Below are positions 1 through 8,654 of a stretch of DNA of 53,463 nucleotides, one piece after another (position 1 is the stretch's first letter; each line of letters starts with the position of its first letter). The stretch spans positions 1 through 53,463 of the forward strand of contig JAAYPW010000124.1 of the NCBI GenBank assembly GCA_012519615.1, read 5' to 3'. Below the pieces are notes generated by a model. It saw only the letters and a list, made by a program, of their open reading frames with translations. It searched no databases and was not told the DNA's origin. Source of the stretch: Fusobacteriota bacterium (GTDB lineage: Bacteria > Fusobacteriota > Fusobacteriia > Fusobacteriales > JAAYPW01). The position numbers were made by a program, and so were the translations under genes.

Positions 1-83
1 CCTCTTTCAGTAAATAAAGTCGCATTTATTAGTTTTCAATTTCCTCTATGTAAATTCTCTTCAGAGTTTTTCCATTAACTAAT

Positions 84-102
84 TCGCCACACGATGTGGC
101 GA
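84..102. repeat. GC-rich inverted repeat next to truncated gene
   Basis: Seven bases, TCGCCAC, are followed by a five-base loop and then the exact complement GTGGCGA. The stem is strikingly GC-rich for this AT-rich window. It abuts the stop codon of the truncated HD-GYP-type gene. No U-run follows on either strand, so it does not look like an intrinsic terminator. It could be a subterminal hairpin of a mobile element or the scar of a rearrangement, but no transposase is visible in the 83 bases to the left. Confidence 0.5.
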
Positions 103-570
103 TCAATCGCATTGGCTTTCATCTAACATATGTGCATATATATGGTCATCTTTTATCCTTGTATCTATTAGATTTAACATTGGAGTTTTCTTTCTTATGA
201 AATCTTCTGCCATCTCTTTTGACAATTTATGTAGCCTCTCATGTGCAAAATCAAGTAAATCATTTATCTTACTTTCAGATGTCTTCTTTTCGTTAATTGT
301 TATGTATATTTTAACTAGTGCATCGTTAATTTTTTTACACTCTATAAGAGCTTTCATTCTAATATCATCTGATATTACATCTTCTACTACTACATCATCT
401 ACTCTAGGATCTTCTATATATACTGATTGAACTCCCTGTTGTGGTAATTTAAGAATATACTCCTCTTTTAATTCTACCCCTCGCCCAAGTACAATTTTAC
501 CATCGGATCTATATATCTCCTTTGCAATTACCATTCCTTTCTCTAGATAATTAACACCTAAATTTCTCAT
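103..570 (-). CDS. N-terminal part of an HD-GYP-type protein, truncated
   Basis: The first ~130 residues match the N-terminal region found before HD-GYP phosphodiesterase domains: a GMVIAKEIYRSDG-like beta-rich start, then a helical linker. Similarity runs up to the DDHIYAH segment, which normally holds the first metal-binding His of the HD domain. It then breaks off after eight unrelated residues and a stop. None of the three minus frames continues the HD domain in the remaining bases, so this is a truncation and not a simple frameshift. The ATG at 570 fits the family start; a TTG at 588 is in frame but badly spaced from any ribosome site. It lies 70 bp downstream of folE and is probably in its operon. 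It cannot hydrolyse cyclic dinucleotides as it stands, and may be a pseudogene or a regulatory remnant. Confidence 0.6.
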   Translation of the reverse strand: MRNLGVNYLEKGMVIAKEIYRSDGKIVLGRGVELKEEYILKLPQQGVQSVYIEDPRVDDVVVEDVISDDIRMKALIECKKINDALVKIYITINEKKTSESKINDLLDFAHERLHKLSKEMAEDFIRKKTPMLNLIDTRIKDDHIYAHMLDESQCD

Positions 571-640
571 ATTTTTCTGTAAATACAAAATATGTATCTA
601 CTATTCACCGCCTCTCTTTTATTATTTTGGCGTATGTACA

Positions 641-1201
641 TTACATTTTTTTTATTAATGAGAATGCTTCCTCTCTTGTAGCAATATTTTTCTTAAATAT
701 TCCTCTTACTGCAGAGGTCATTGTTTTAGTTCCTGATTTTTTAATTCCACGCATACTCATACATAAATGTTCTGCTTCTACAACTACAAGTACACCTTGT
801 GCATCTAGTGTTTCCATTAATGCATTTGCCAATGTAGTTGTAAGTCTTTCTTGTAATTGTGGACGTTTTGATGCAACATCCACTGCACGTGCCAATTTAC
901 TTAATCCTGTAACTTTCCCATCTTTAGGGATATATGCAATATGTGCTTTCCCAATAAATGGTACTAAATGGTGTTCACACATTGAATATAAAGGTATATC
1001 TTTTACAATTATCATCTCATCGTGTTCTTCTGTGAAAAATACAGATATCTCATCTTTCGGATCTTTTTGTAATCCAGCAAAAATCTCCTCATACATATTT
1101 GCTACTCTTCTTGGTGTGTCTATTAAACCCTCTCTATCTGGATCTTCCCCAATTGCTTCTAGTATCATTCTTACTGCTTTTTCAATTTTATCTTTATCCA
1201 T
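641..1201 (-). CDS. folE: GTP cyclohydrolase I
   Basis: This enzyme converts GTP to 7,8-dihydroneopterin triphosphate, the first step of folate biosynthesis. The 186-residue length is normal for the bacterial type IA enzyme. Cys75 and His78 in the SMCEHHLVP motif and Cys147 in EHLCMSMRG are the expected zinc ligands, and the [12 protein letters not shown] and [11 protein letters not shown] segments are well conserved. Translation starts at ATG with a GGAGG site ten to eleven bases upstream. It follows ftsH by 29 bp in the same direction. The pabB and pabC genes of the p-aminobenzoate branch lie elsewhere in this window, so the cell probably makes its own folate. Confidence 0.96.
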   Translation of the reverse strand: MDKDKIEKAVRMILEAIGEDPDREGLIDTPRRVANMYEEIFAGLQKDPKDEISVFFTEEHDEMIIVKDIPLYSMCEHHLVPFIGKAHIAYIPKDGKVTGLSKLARAVDVASKRPQLQERLTTTLANALMETLDAQGVLVVVEAEHLCMSMRGIKKSGTKTMTSAVRGIFKKNIATREEAFSLIKKM

Positions 1202-1230
1202 TTTTATCCTCCAATAAATTTTTACTATAT

Positions 1231-3279
1231 TTAAACTACATTTAATATTTCTCTAAATTCTTCCCCTGTAAGTGTTTCTATTTCTAATAATTTTTTGGTA
1301 ACATTTTCAAGTTGTTCCATATTATTTAGTAACATCTCTTTTACAATTTTATAAGAGTCATTTATCATATCGTTTATCTCATTATCTATTGCTTTTGCTG
1401 TCTCCTCACTATAACTTTTTTGTGCAATATATTCACTGTCTAGTGTACCATATTTAAGAGGTCCTAATTTACCCATACCATATTTCGTAACCATATTAAA
1501 TGCTATTTTAGTTGCACGCTCAATATCATTTGAAGCTCCTGTTGTAATATCACCAAATTTTATCTCTTCTGCAGCTCTACCACCAAGAAGTATTTTTATA
1601 TCATTCATAAGTGAAGATCTACTTTCAGAATATTTATCCTCTTCAGGTAACTGCCAAGTAGAACCTAAAGACATCCCACGAGGGATAATTGTAATTTTAT
1701 GTACAGGTGCTGTTTCAGGTAAAAGATGTGCTATTAATGCGTGCCCAACTTCATGGTATGCTGTATTAATTTTCTCTTTTTCTGGCATGATTTTACTTTT
1801 TCTTTCAGGACCCATCATCACTTTTTCGGCAGCTTCTTCTAGATCGATCATCTCAATCTCTTTTCTACCATTTCTTGCTGCTAATATTGCCGATTCATTT
1901 AATAAGTTTGCTAAATCTGCACCAACAAAACCAGGAGTTTTTTTAGCAATAACTTTTAAATCAACATCCTTTGATATTTTTTTATTTTTAATATGCACTT
2001 TTAATATTTCTTCTCTTCCTGCAATATCTGGTCTATCTACTACTACTTGTCTATCGAATCTCCCTGGTCTAAGTAATGCATTATCCAAAACATCAGGTCT
2101 ATTTGTTGCAGCAATAACTATAATATTTTTATCAGTTCCAAAACCATCCATCTCTACAAGAAGTTGATTTAACGTTTGTTCTCTCTCATCATTTCCTCCA
2201 CCATGACCAGTACCTCTTTTTCTACCTACTGCATCAATCTCATCTATAAAAATTATAGCTGGTGAATTATTCTTAGCTTTATTAAATAAATCTCTTACTC
2301 TCGATGCTCCTACCCCTACAAACATCTCTACAAATTCTGAACCAGATATACTAAAAAAAGGTACTTTTGCTTCTCCAGCAACTGCTTTTGCAAGTAACGT
2401 CTTACCTGTTCCAGGACTTCCTAATAAAAGTACACCTTTCGGTATTTTCGCTCCTATCTCAATAAATTTTTGGGGCTCTTTGAGAAACTCTACAATCTCT
2501 TTTAGCTCCTCTTTAGCTTCTTTAACTCCAGCTACATCTTTAAAAGATATATTAATATTATTTTTTCCAGATTTTGCTTTTGTTTTTCCCATATTAAAAA
2601 TTTGTGCACTACTATTTCCGCTATCTTTATGTATTCCTCTAAATATAAAAATCCAAATTAATATTATTATAAGAAATGGTCCCCACGATATTAATAGAGA
2701 AACAAAAAAATTCATTTTTTCTGGTTCTATTGATTTTATATTAATTTTTTTTTCATTAATTTTTTTCATTAATCCGTCATCATGAGCAATTCTATTTGAT
2801 AACATTCTAACTTTATAAACTTTAGTTGCTCCAGATTCATCTATAGATTCTGCATATAGATAATCACCCTTCTCTACAATACTACTAAATTTATCCTCAT
2901 CTAGTTTTTCTATAAAACTTGTGTATGTCAGTATCTCTTTATCTTCAGAGCTTTTATCAAAATACATAGATATTAAAAAAGCAATACCCACAATAATTGT
3001 AATTAAAATGGCATTTTTAAATAATGATTCTTTTTCTGGTCCAGATTTTCCTGGCCCATTTTGATTTTCCTCTTTATTTTTGTCATCATTATTTTTGTCA
3101 TCATTATTTTCTTCATTATCATTTTCTAATTTACTTTCTATATGTATTCTTTCAAAAATATCTTCAATACTATTTTTCTCCTCTTCACGATTATTGTTTT
3201 CAATTTTATTTTCTTCATTATTATTTATTTCTTCATTATTATTTATCTCTTCATTATTATTTTTTTTATTTTTATCCAT
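1231..3279 (-). CDS. ftsH: ATP-dependent zinc metalloprotease FtsH
   Basis: This is the membrane-anchored AAA+ protease that degrades misassembled membrane proteins and unstable regulators. The 682 residues contain two transmembrane helices (about 89-107 and 191-213), Walker A GSPGTGKT at 287-294, Walker B IIFIDE at 342-347, an arginine-finger region near 394-410 and the zinc site HEVGH at 509-513. The unusual part is a ~85-residue hydrophilic N-terminal extension of Asn/Glu/Asp/Lys with repeated NNNEEI units. Most FtsH proteins start just before the first helix. The ATG has no ribosome site of its own. A mini-ORF with an AGGAGG site (3272-3316) overlaps the start and may couple translation. 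tilS lies upstream and folE downstream, an order seen in several low-GC bacteria. Confidence 0.97.
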   Translation of the reverse strand: MDKNKKNNNEEINNNEEINNNEENKIENNNREEEKNSIEDIFERIHIESKLENDNEENNDDKNNDDKNKEENQNGPGKSGPEKESLFKNAILITIIVGIAFLISMYFDKSSEDKEILTYTSFIEKLDEDKFSSIVEKGDYLYAESIDESGATKVYKVRMLSNRIAHDDGLMKKINEKKINIKSIEPEKMNFFVSLLISWGPFLIIILIWIFIFRGIHKDSGNSSAQIFNMGKTKAKSGKNNINISFKDVAGVKEAKEELKEIVEFLKEPQKFIEIGAKIPKGVLLLGSPGTGKTLLAKAVAGEAKVPFFSISGSEFVEMFVGVGASRVRDLFNKAKNNSPAIIFIDEIDAVGRKRGTGHGGGNDEREQTLNQLLVEMDGFGTDKNIIVIAATNRPDVLDNALLRPGRFDRQVVVDRPDIAGREEILKVHIKNKKISKDVDLKVIAKKTPGFVGADLANLLNESAILAARNGRKEIEMIDLEEAAEKVMMGPERKSKIMPEKEKINTAYHEVGHALIAHLLPETAPVHKITIIPRGMSLGSTWQLPEEDKYSESRSSLMNDIKILLGGRAAEEIKFGDITTGASNDIERATKIAFNMVTKYGMGKLGPLKYGTLDSEYIAQKSYSEETAKAIDNEINDMINDSYKIVKEMLLNNMEQLENVTKKLLEIETLTGEEFREILNVV

Positions 3280-3316
3280 AATATATCGTTATGTACATTT
3301 TATGTAAATGTATCAC
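3272..3316 (-). CDS. Possible 14-residue leader ORF overlapping ftsH start
   Basis: A GTG codon lies five bases after a perfect AGGAGG and opens a 14-codon frame (translation [14 protein letters not shown]) that ends in TAA inside the first codons of ftsH, in another frame. The ftsH ATG itself is preceded only by AT-rich sequence. An in-frame stop lies four codons upstream of that ATG, so ftsH cannot be extended to use the AGGAGG. The simplest reading is translational coupling: ribosomes finishing the leader restart at ftsH. This is an inference from spacing alone. Confidence 0.4.
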   Translation of the reverse strand: MIHLHKMYITIYYG

Positions 3317-3361
3317 AACATCCTCCTTTCTTGTATTTAAATTTTGTAATTCGACACATAA

Positions 3362-4726
3362 CTAATCAGATTTTTTTAATTGCAATAAAACTGCTTTTTT
3401 AGTATGTTCGTTAATAGAATATCCCTCAACTTCGCGTAAACCACCAATCCAAATTATATCATCATTATTTGTTATAATAGGGATATTATCTCTTTCATAT
3501 TTTGGTATTTTACTATTAATCAAGTAATCTTTTAATTTTTTCCTACCAATTAACCCCTTTGGATTAAAAACATCTCCATTTTGGCGTTTTCTTACTTTAA
3601 ATTCTAATTTATTGCTTAATTTATTATAATCAAGATATATTACATTTTTATCTTTTATCAATTTTAAATTAGATATATCTTCTATAATTTCTGCAGACAC
3701 AACATATTTTTTAAATGTTTTTTTTTCACCAATTTTTAAAATAACACTTTGCTCTATTTCTTTATAATTATTAATTTTCTTTAAATAAATTTCATTATAT
3801 TCTTTTACTAATAGGTATTTCTTATCAATTCTTAAATCTTTAGTTCCATTTTCCAAATTAAGAAAATTATAAATATCACTTATTTTATTGTGATTATAGT
3901 TAATATTATTTTGTTTTAGATAGTCTTTTATTAATCTTAACTTAATATATTTTGATTTATTTTTTATTTTTAGATAGTTTATTCTATTTTCAAAAATATA
4001 ATCTTTAATATTTATATTCTCTGAAATAAATTCCTCAGTTTGATTTATCTCCTCTATTAAATTCACAATTTTTTCTTTAAAATTAATATTGTAATTTTTC
4101 TCAATGTACGGAATTAAATCTAATCTTATTTTATTTCTTGTATAAATATTTTCATTATTTGTCCTATCTATTTGATATCGGTAACTGTTTTTATTTAGAT
4201 AGTTAAGAATATCTTTTTTATATACACTCATTATTGGTCTTATAACATATTCTCTTTTTTCTTGAATACTACAAAGTCCATCTAATTTTGTTCCTCGCAT
4301 AAGTCTAAATAGAAAAGTTTCAACATTATCATCTAAATTGTGTGCTAATGCAATTTTTGTTCCATTAACTTTTGATTTTACCTCTTCAAAAAAACTGTAT
4401 CTTATAAGTCGCCCAGCTTCTTCAATACTTATTTTTTTCTCTTTAGCTACTAATTCTATATTTTTTTTTAAAATAAAAGTTTCAATTCCTTCATCTTTCC
4501 CAAGCTTTTTTACAAATTCGGAATCGTTATCAGAATCTTCGCTACGCAACATATGATTTATATGTGCAAAATAAAGTTGTAAATTATATTTTTCTTTAAT
4601 CTCTTTAAGAAAATAGTATAAAAAAACCGAATCAGGCCCACCAGACATGGCAATTATAATTTTATCATTTTTTTCAATTAATTTATCTAATTTTAATTTT
4701 TTTTCTAGATTAGTTATAATATTAAT
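3362..4726 (-). CDS. tilS: tRNA(Ile)-lysidine synthase, start codon unclear
   Basis: TilS uses ATP to attach lysine to C34 of the tRNA-Ile2 anticodon, so that the tRNA reads AUA. The N-type ATP pyrophosphatase P-loop SGGPDS is present, followed by HINHMLR and the family's C-terminal region ending in a basic tail. The first in-frame ATG (4648) sits directly before SGGPDS and would remove the first beta strand. The frame continues upstream through normal TilS-like residues (LIEKNDKIIIA) to a stop at 4742-4744, but that stretch has no ATG, GTG or TTG. I place the start at an ATT (4726) only as a working guess. ATA or ACG a few codons earlier, or a small indel, are alternatives. The gene lies between a SpoIID-like gene and ftsH. 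Confidence 0.85.
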   Translation of the reverse strand: MNIITNLEKKLKLDKLIEKNDKIIIAMSGGPDSVFLYYFLKEIKEKYNLQLYFAHINHMLRSEDSDNDSEFVKKLGKDEGIETFILKKNIELVAKEKKISIEEAGRLIRYSFFEEVKSKVNGTKIALAHNLDDNVETFLFRLMRGTKLDGLCSIQEKREYVIRPIMSVYKKDILNYLNKNSYRYQIDRTNNENIYTRNKIRLDLIPYIEKNYNINFKEKIVNLIEEINQTEEFISENINIKDYIFENRINYLKIKNKSKYIKLRLIKDYLKQNNINYNHNKISDIYNFLNLENGTKDLRIDKKYLLVKEYNEIYLKKINNYKEIEQSVILKIGEKKTFKKYVVSAEIIEDISNLKLIKDKNVIYLDYNKLSNKLEFKVRKRQNGDVFNPKGLIGRKKLKDYLINSKIPKYERDNIPIITNNDDIIWIGGLREVEGYSINEHTKKAVLLQLKKSD

Positions 4727-4745
4727 TCTTTTATCCGTTATCTAA

Positions 4746-4781
4746 AAACTATATATTTCATATAGTTTGATAACTCCCTCC
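4746..4781 (-). promoter_or_regulatory. Ribosome site plus hairpin ahead of tilS
   Basis: A strong GGAGGG (4776-4781) is followed by a perfect nine-base-pair stem (AAACTATAT/ATATAGTTT, 4746-4768). The loop and 3' arm contain an ATG frame of seven codons, MKYIVFR, ending in TAA. The tilS reading frame is closed by TAG just downstream, so this ribosome site cannot serve an ATG in the tilS frame. It could act by coupling, or by the hairpin shortening the distance to a non-ATG start. It has too few U residues after it to be a good terminator. Confidence 0.35.
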
Positions 4782-4823
4782 TTTTTTTATATTTAAATAT
4801 AATTTAATCTACAAAATATTAAA

Positions 4824-6005
4824 TTATCTATTATCTATTATATCATATTTTTCGAAATTTTCAATATTTTTTATTTCAATTGATTTATAATAATATTTTA
4901 AAATATATTTATAATCATAACCTTTCTCTGCAAGCCCATATGCTCCCCATTGTGATAACCCCACACCGTGTCCCGAACCATGACCTTCAAATAAAAAATA
5001 ACTTCCCATATCTTTTACTTTAAAAAGAGTACTAAAAATATTTGTATAACCAAGGAGTTTTCTAATATTATTTCCATTAATATAAGTTGTTTTTTTTCCA
5101 GTCACTTTTAATTGTACTACCCGTTTATTTTTTACAGAGGTTATTGTTACAGTATTTACATCAAACCCCATTATTTTTGAAAATTTATCTTTTGAGATTT
5201 TGTAACTCCAGTTAGCTCGTGGTGATTTTTTCCAATTATCTTTATCATCAACAGCTCTTAAATATGGAACTAATTTTCCACCCCAAACATCTTCATTATT
5301 TGCTGTTACGCCGCCACTTGCTGAATGATATAGTGCATTAATATATTCTCCATTATATACAGCTACTTCACCCTCTGTTTCATTTATTAAAATATTGATA
5401 TTTGCAATTTCCTTATCATGTCCTAAATACATTTGTGAAGAAGTATCATCTCGTAAATCATAATTCGAATATTTTCTCATTTTCATACCATAATAAAGAT
5501 ATGTCCTTGCTGCTACTGCTTGTGCTTTTATAGCTTCGTTGGGAAATTTTATACCTATTTCTGAAGGGACTACACTATATAGATATTCTTCAGCTGTTAC
5601 TATATTAATTGGTATTATTTTATTGCTTTCTATTATAAATTCAAAGTTTCCACGATAATTTCTACATGCTTTATTTTCCAAATTAAATCCCATTATAGAG
5701 ATTATATCATTTTTATTAATATATATTTTATCATACAAATTATTCTTATATTTAATTTTATTTCCTGATTCCTCTAAAGATATTTCATCACCTATATTTA
5801 AAATTTCTTCATAATCATCAGCAATTAATTTTACAGACCCTTCTGTTATTTTTAAATTTAATTTTTTACGATTAAGTGAGGCTAATCCAATACGAAGCTC
5901 ACTTCCAAATGCTTTTAATAATAAACTTTCCAAATCAATCATCTCGTACGAGTAAAAATGCAATGAAATTAGTAAAAAAAATAGAAATGATATCTTTTTA
6001 ATCAT
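4824..6005 (-). CDS. SpoIID/LytB-type secreted protein
   Basis: The protein has a signal peptide (about residues 1-20) and a SpoIID/LytB domain with AQAVAARTYL, LYHSASGGVTANNEDVWGG and the C-terminal GHGSGHGVGLSQWGAYG motif. SpoIID of Bacillus is a lytic transglycosylase that cleaves peptidoglycan strands lacking stem peptides. Homologues are common in bacteria that do not sporulate, where they are thought to act on the wall. The ATG has AAAGGATG nearby. It is the gene upstream of tilS and follows the radical SAM gene by 15 bp. Nothing else in the window suggests sporulation, so a cell-wall role is the better inference. Confidence 0.85.
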   Translation of the reverse strand: MIKKISFLFFLLISLHFYSYEMIDLESLLLKAFGSELRIGLASLNRKKLNLKITEGSVKLIADDYEEILNIGDEISLEESGNKIKYKNNLYDKIYINKNDIISIMGFNLENKACRNYRGNFEFIIESNKIIPINIVTAEEYLYSVVPSEIGIKFPNEAIKAQAVAARTYLYYGMKMRKYSNYDLRDDTSSQMYLGHDKEIANINILINETEGEVAVYNGEYINALYHSASGGVTANNEDVWGGKLVPYLRAVDDKDNWKKSPRANWSYKISKDKFSKIMGFDVNTVTITSVKNKRVVQLKVTGKKTTYINGNNIRKLLGYTNIFSTLFKVKDMGSYFLFEGHGSGHGVGLSQWGAYGLAEKGYDYKYILKYYYKSIEIKNIENFEKYDIIDNR

Positions 6006-6020
6006 GTATTCACATCCTTT

Positions 6021-7685
6021 TTATGTAATGATTTTACTTTCTTTTGTTTCATAATTAAATAGTACTTTTGTTTCTATTTTATCATAATTTTTATTTAAAA
6101 TATTATATTTAAATATCTCAAACTCTGTATTTTTAAAAGCCTCTCTTCTACTTGAAAAATTCATACCAAATATTACACTTTCATAAATATCTTTATTACT
6201 ATTTCTTTCCATCCACTCTGGAAAAAATCCAGTTTTTCCAATTTTAAGATAATCAAATTTTAAACATTCTAGTAAAATTTCATTATTTATTTCTTTCTTA
6301 TCAATAAAATATTCGTATACATAATCGAAATATTTTATTGGTTTATGTCCAATATCGTAATAACTATTTTCATCCCAATAGGTTGAGAATTCTTCATAAA
6401 ACTTAAAATAATTTTCACTATAAAGAACATTTATAATATAATTTAATGTAATATTAAATTTATGTGAATTATAGTAATTATCTACTAGATTTTCTATTTT
6501 TTTTAATTGTAATATTTCTTCATATGTAATAAAGTTATTAGAAATTATCTCATATGGTGGATAATCACGATATTTGTATCCAAATTTAGTAGTTTCAGTA
6601 GAAATTTTTGTCCCTTTTAATATTTTTAAAAAACCAAGTTGAATCATATCTGGATTCATACTATGTACAAAATTAAATGATTTTCCAAAACTATTATAAT
6701 CTTCGTATGGCAATCCTGCAATTAGATCAAGATGCAAATGGATATTCTCATCGATTTTATTAATATTTTCTTTTAATTTAGTTAGATCTGTTTTACGATT
6801 TATTGCTTCTAATGTATTAACATTTATTGTTTGAACTCCTATTTCAAATTGAAAATAGTCATTAGGGATATTTTTTAAAAATAAAATTACCTCTTCATCA
6901 AATAAGTCTCCACTTATTTCAAAATGAAATTTTGTTTCACCGGTATAATTATCTATTAAAAATTTCCATATAGAAAAATAATGTTTTTTATTTAAATTAT
7001 ATGTTCTATCTACAAATTTAACCAATTTTATTTTCTTATCAATAAATAATTTCAAATCATTTTTAATTCGATCCAATGAAAATGATCTTACAGTTTTATC
7101 TATTGAAGACATACAATAACTACATGAAAATGGACAACCTCTTGTAGATTCATAGTAAATTATTTGATTATTAAAAAAATCTATATCATCATAAGGAAAT
7201 GGTACTTCATCAAGATTAGATATTAATTCTTCATATCCATTAAAACATATTTTATCATCCTTCCTATAAAATAGACCTTTTATCTGGTTATAATCATTTT
7301 CCAGAAAGTTTAAAAATATTTTTTCCCCTTCACCTACAAAAATATAATCAATAAAACTATTGTTATTTAATAACTCATTTCCATTATAAGAAACTTCTGG
7401 ACCCCCTAAACCAATTTTAATGTTATTATCTATTTTTTTTAATTCTTTAGAGATTTTCATTACATATTCTATATTCCATACATACGTACTAAACATTACT
7501 ATATCTGATTTTTCTGTATATATTTTATCTAAAATGTCATCTATTGAGTTATTTATAGTCATCTCTAAAATTTTAACATTATAATTTGTTATTTTATATT
7601 TATCATAATATTTTTTTATATATCTAAGTGCAATATTAATATGTACATATTTTGAATTTAATGCAACAAGTAGAATTTTTTTCAT
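6021..7685 (-). CDS. B12-binding-domain radical SAM protein (DUF4080-like)
   Basis: The first ~130 residues form a cobalamin-binding-type fold beginning ILLVALNSKYVHINIALRYI, which is typical of this subfamily. The radical SAM core carries CPFSCSYCMSS, giving the CxxxCxYC triad for the 4Fe-4S cluster, followed by strands with FEISGDLFDEE and FEIGVQTIN. The C-terminal ~200 residues match the region called DUF4080 in such proteins. The substrate is unknown; related enzymes include methyltransferases and ring-forming enzymes. The length of 554 residues is normal. It is encoded just upstream of the SpoIID-like gene and downstream of a terminator after cheR. Confidence 0.85.
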   Translation of the reverse strand: MKKILLVALNSKYVHINIALRYIKKYYDKYKITNYNVKILEMTINNSIDDILDKIYTEKSDIVMFSTYVWNIEYVMKISKELKKIDNNIKIGLGGPEVSYNGNELLNNNSFIDYIFVGEGEKIFLNFLENDYNQIKGLFYRKDDKICFNGYEELISNLDEVPFPYDDIDFFNNQIIYYESTRGCPFSCSYCMSSIDKTVRSFSLDRIKNDLKLFIDKKIKLVKFVDRTYNLNKKHYFSIWKFLIDNYTGETKFHFEISGDLFDEEVILFLKNIPNDYFQFEIGVQTINVNTLEAINRKTDLTKLKENINKIDENIHLHLDLIAGLPYEDYNSFGKSFNFVHSMNPDMIQLGFLKILKGTKISTETTKFGYKYRDYPPYEIISNNFITYEEILQLKKIENLVDNYYNSHKFNITLNYIINVLYSENYFKFYEEFSTYWDENSYYDIGHKPIKYFDYVYEYFIDKKEINNEILLECLKFDYLKIGKTGFFPEWMERNSNKDIYESVIFGMNFSSRREAFKNTEFEIFKYNILNKNYDKIETKVLFNYETKESKIIT

Positions 7686-7735
7686 TTTTTTCCCCTTTAG
7701 ATGTTTACAATTTATATTTATAAAAAATACAAAAA

Positions 7736-7768
7736 GCTAAAAAAGAGTATTTCTTTCTCTTTTTCAGC
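7736..7768 (-). terminator. Rho-independent terminator after cheR
   Basis: On the minus strand a 12-pair stem with one G-U (GCUGAAAAAGAG with CUCUUUUUUAGC) and a nine-base loop is followed directly by UUUUUG. It lies 10 bp beyond the cheR stop. Confidence 0.8.
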
Positions 7769-7777
7769 CTCTATAAA

Positions 7778-8623
7778 TTATTTTTCTTCTTTTTGATATA
7801 TCATTAAATTTTCATTATTAAGCTTTCGGTATATAAAATCTTCGCTAACGCCATTTAAAGTCTCAGAATGACCTAGTATAAAAAAACCTCCTGGGTTTAA
7901 ATTTTTATAAAATTTTTCTACTATTTCTTTTTGTGTATTTTTATTAAAATATATAAATACATTTCTACAAAATATTATATCCATTCGTTCAATAAAATTA
8001 AATTTATCCATTAAATTAAATCTTTGAAACTTAATATTTCTCTTTAATTCCTCTCTTATTGCGATTATCCCCTTTGCATGGTCTTCATCATAATATTTTT
8101 TATATTCTATAGGGACATACTTAAAATCTTTTAATTCATATTTACCAATACGAGCAATATCAAGTACACTACTATTTAAATCAGTTCCCAAAATCTTATA
8201 ATTAAATTTTTGCAATTCCTGCATTTCAGATAAAACCATTGCAATAGTATAAGCTTCTTTACCCATAGATGCCGCGGCACTCCATATATTTATTGTATTA
8301 CTACCTATTTTTTTCTTCATCTCTAGTATCTCTGGTATTATCATCTCTTTAAGAGCGAGAAACTGCTTTTCGTGTCTAAAAAAAGAAGTTTCATTTGTAG
8401 TAACTTCATTGAAAAAATTAATTAACTCAAGATCGTCCATTTTTTTATTTTTAATTAATTCATAGTAATCTCTATATGAATCCATATTAAGTTCTCTTAA
8501 TCTTCTTCTAATTCTATTTTGTAATATTATTTTTTTATTTATAGTATAATTTATACCACTTTTATCATATATGTAATCTCTAAATAACTTAAAATCGTTT
8601 TCATTCATCTCATTATATAACAT
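7778..8623 (-). CDS. cheR: CheR-type protein methyltransferase, diverged
   Basis: CheR transfers methyl groups from S-adenosylmethionine to glutamates of chemoreceptors. The N-terminal CheR domain (about 5-60) has the usual GINYT..K..L..R..RRLRELN pattern. TNETSFFRH and IIFCRNVFIYF are well conserved. The SAM-binding loop is not: families usually read SAACSTGEEPYS, but here it is SAAASMGKEAYT, with the Cys, Thr, Glu and Pro all replaced. No receptor, CheB or CheA lies nearby, so this is an orphan. It has an AAAGGAG site seven bases before ATG. It may be an active, diverged CheR, or a methyltransferase with another target. Confidence 0.85.
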   Translation of the reverse strand: MLYNEMNENDFKLFRDYIYDKSGINYTINKKIILQNRIRRRLRELNMDSYRDYYELIKNKKMDDLELINFFNEVTTNETSFFRHEKQFLALKEMIIPEILEMKKKIGSNTINIWSAAASMGKEAYTIAMVLSEMQELQKFNYKILGTDLNSSVLDIARIGKYELKDFKYVPIEYKKYYDEDHAKGIIAIREELKRNIKFQRFNLMDKFNFIERMDIIFCRNVFIYFNKNTQKEIVEKFYKNLNPGGFFILGHSETLNGVSEDFIYRKLNNENLMIYQKEEK

Positions 8624-8654
8624 TACACATTCTCCTTTAAATATTCTATAGTAA

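Noticed and set aside
84-102. Intrinsic terminator
   Set aside because: The stem is good but there is no U-run on either strand.
3024-3402. Overlapping plus-strand frames of Phe/Leu/Ile/Tyr-rich protein opposite ftsH
   Set aside because: They are the complement of the Asn/Glu/Lys-rich start of FtsH and of spacer DNA, with no ribosome sites.
4824-6005. Evidence for sporulation from the SpoIID-like gene
   Set aside because: SpoIID/LytB proteins are common in non-sporulating bacteria, and no other sporulation gene is present.
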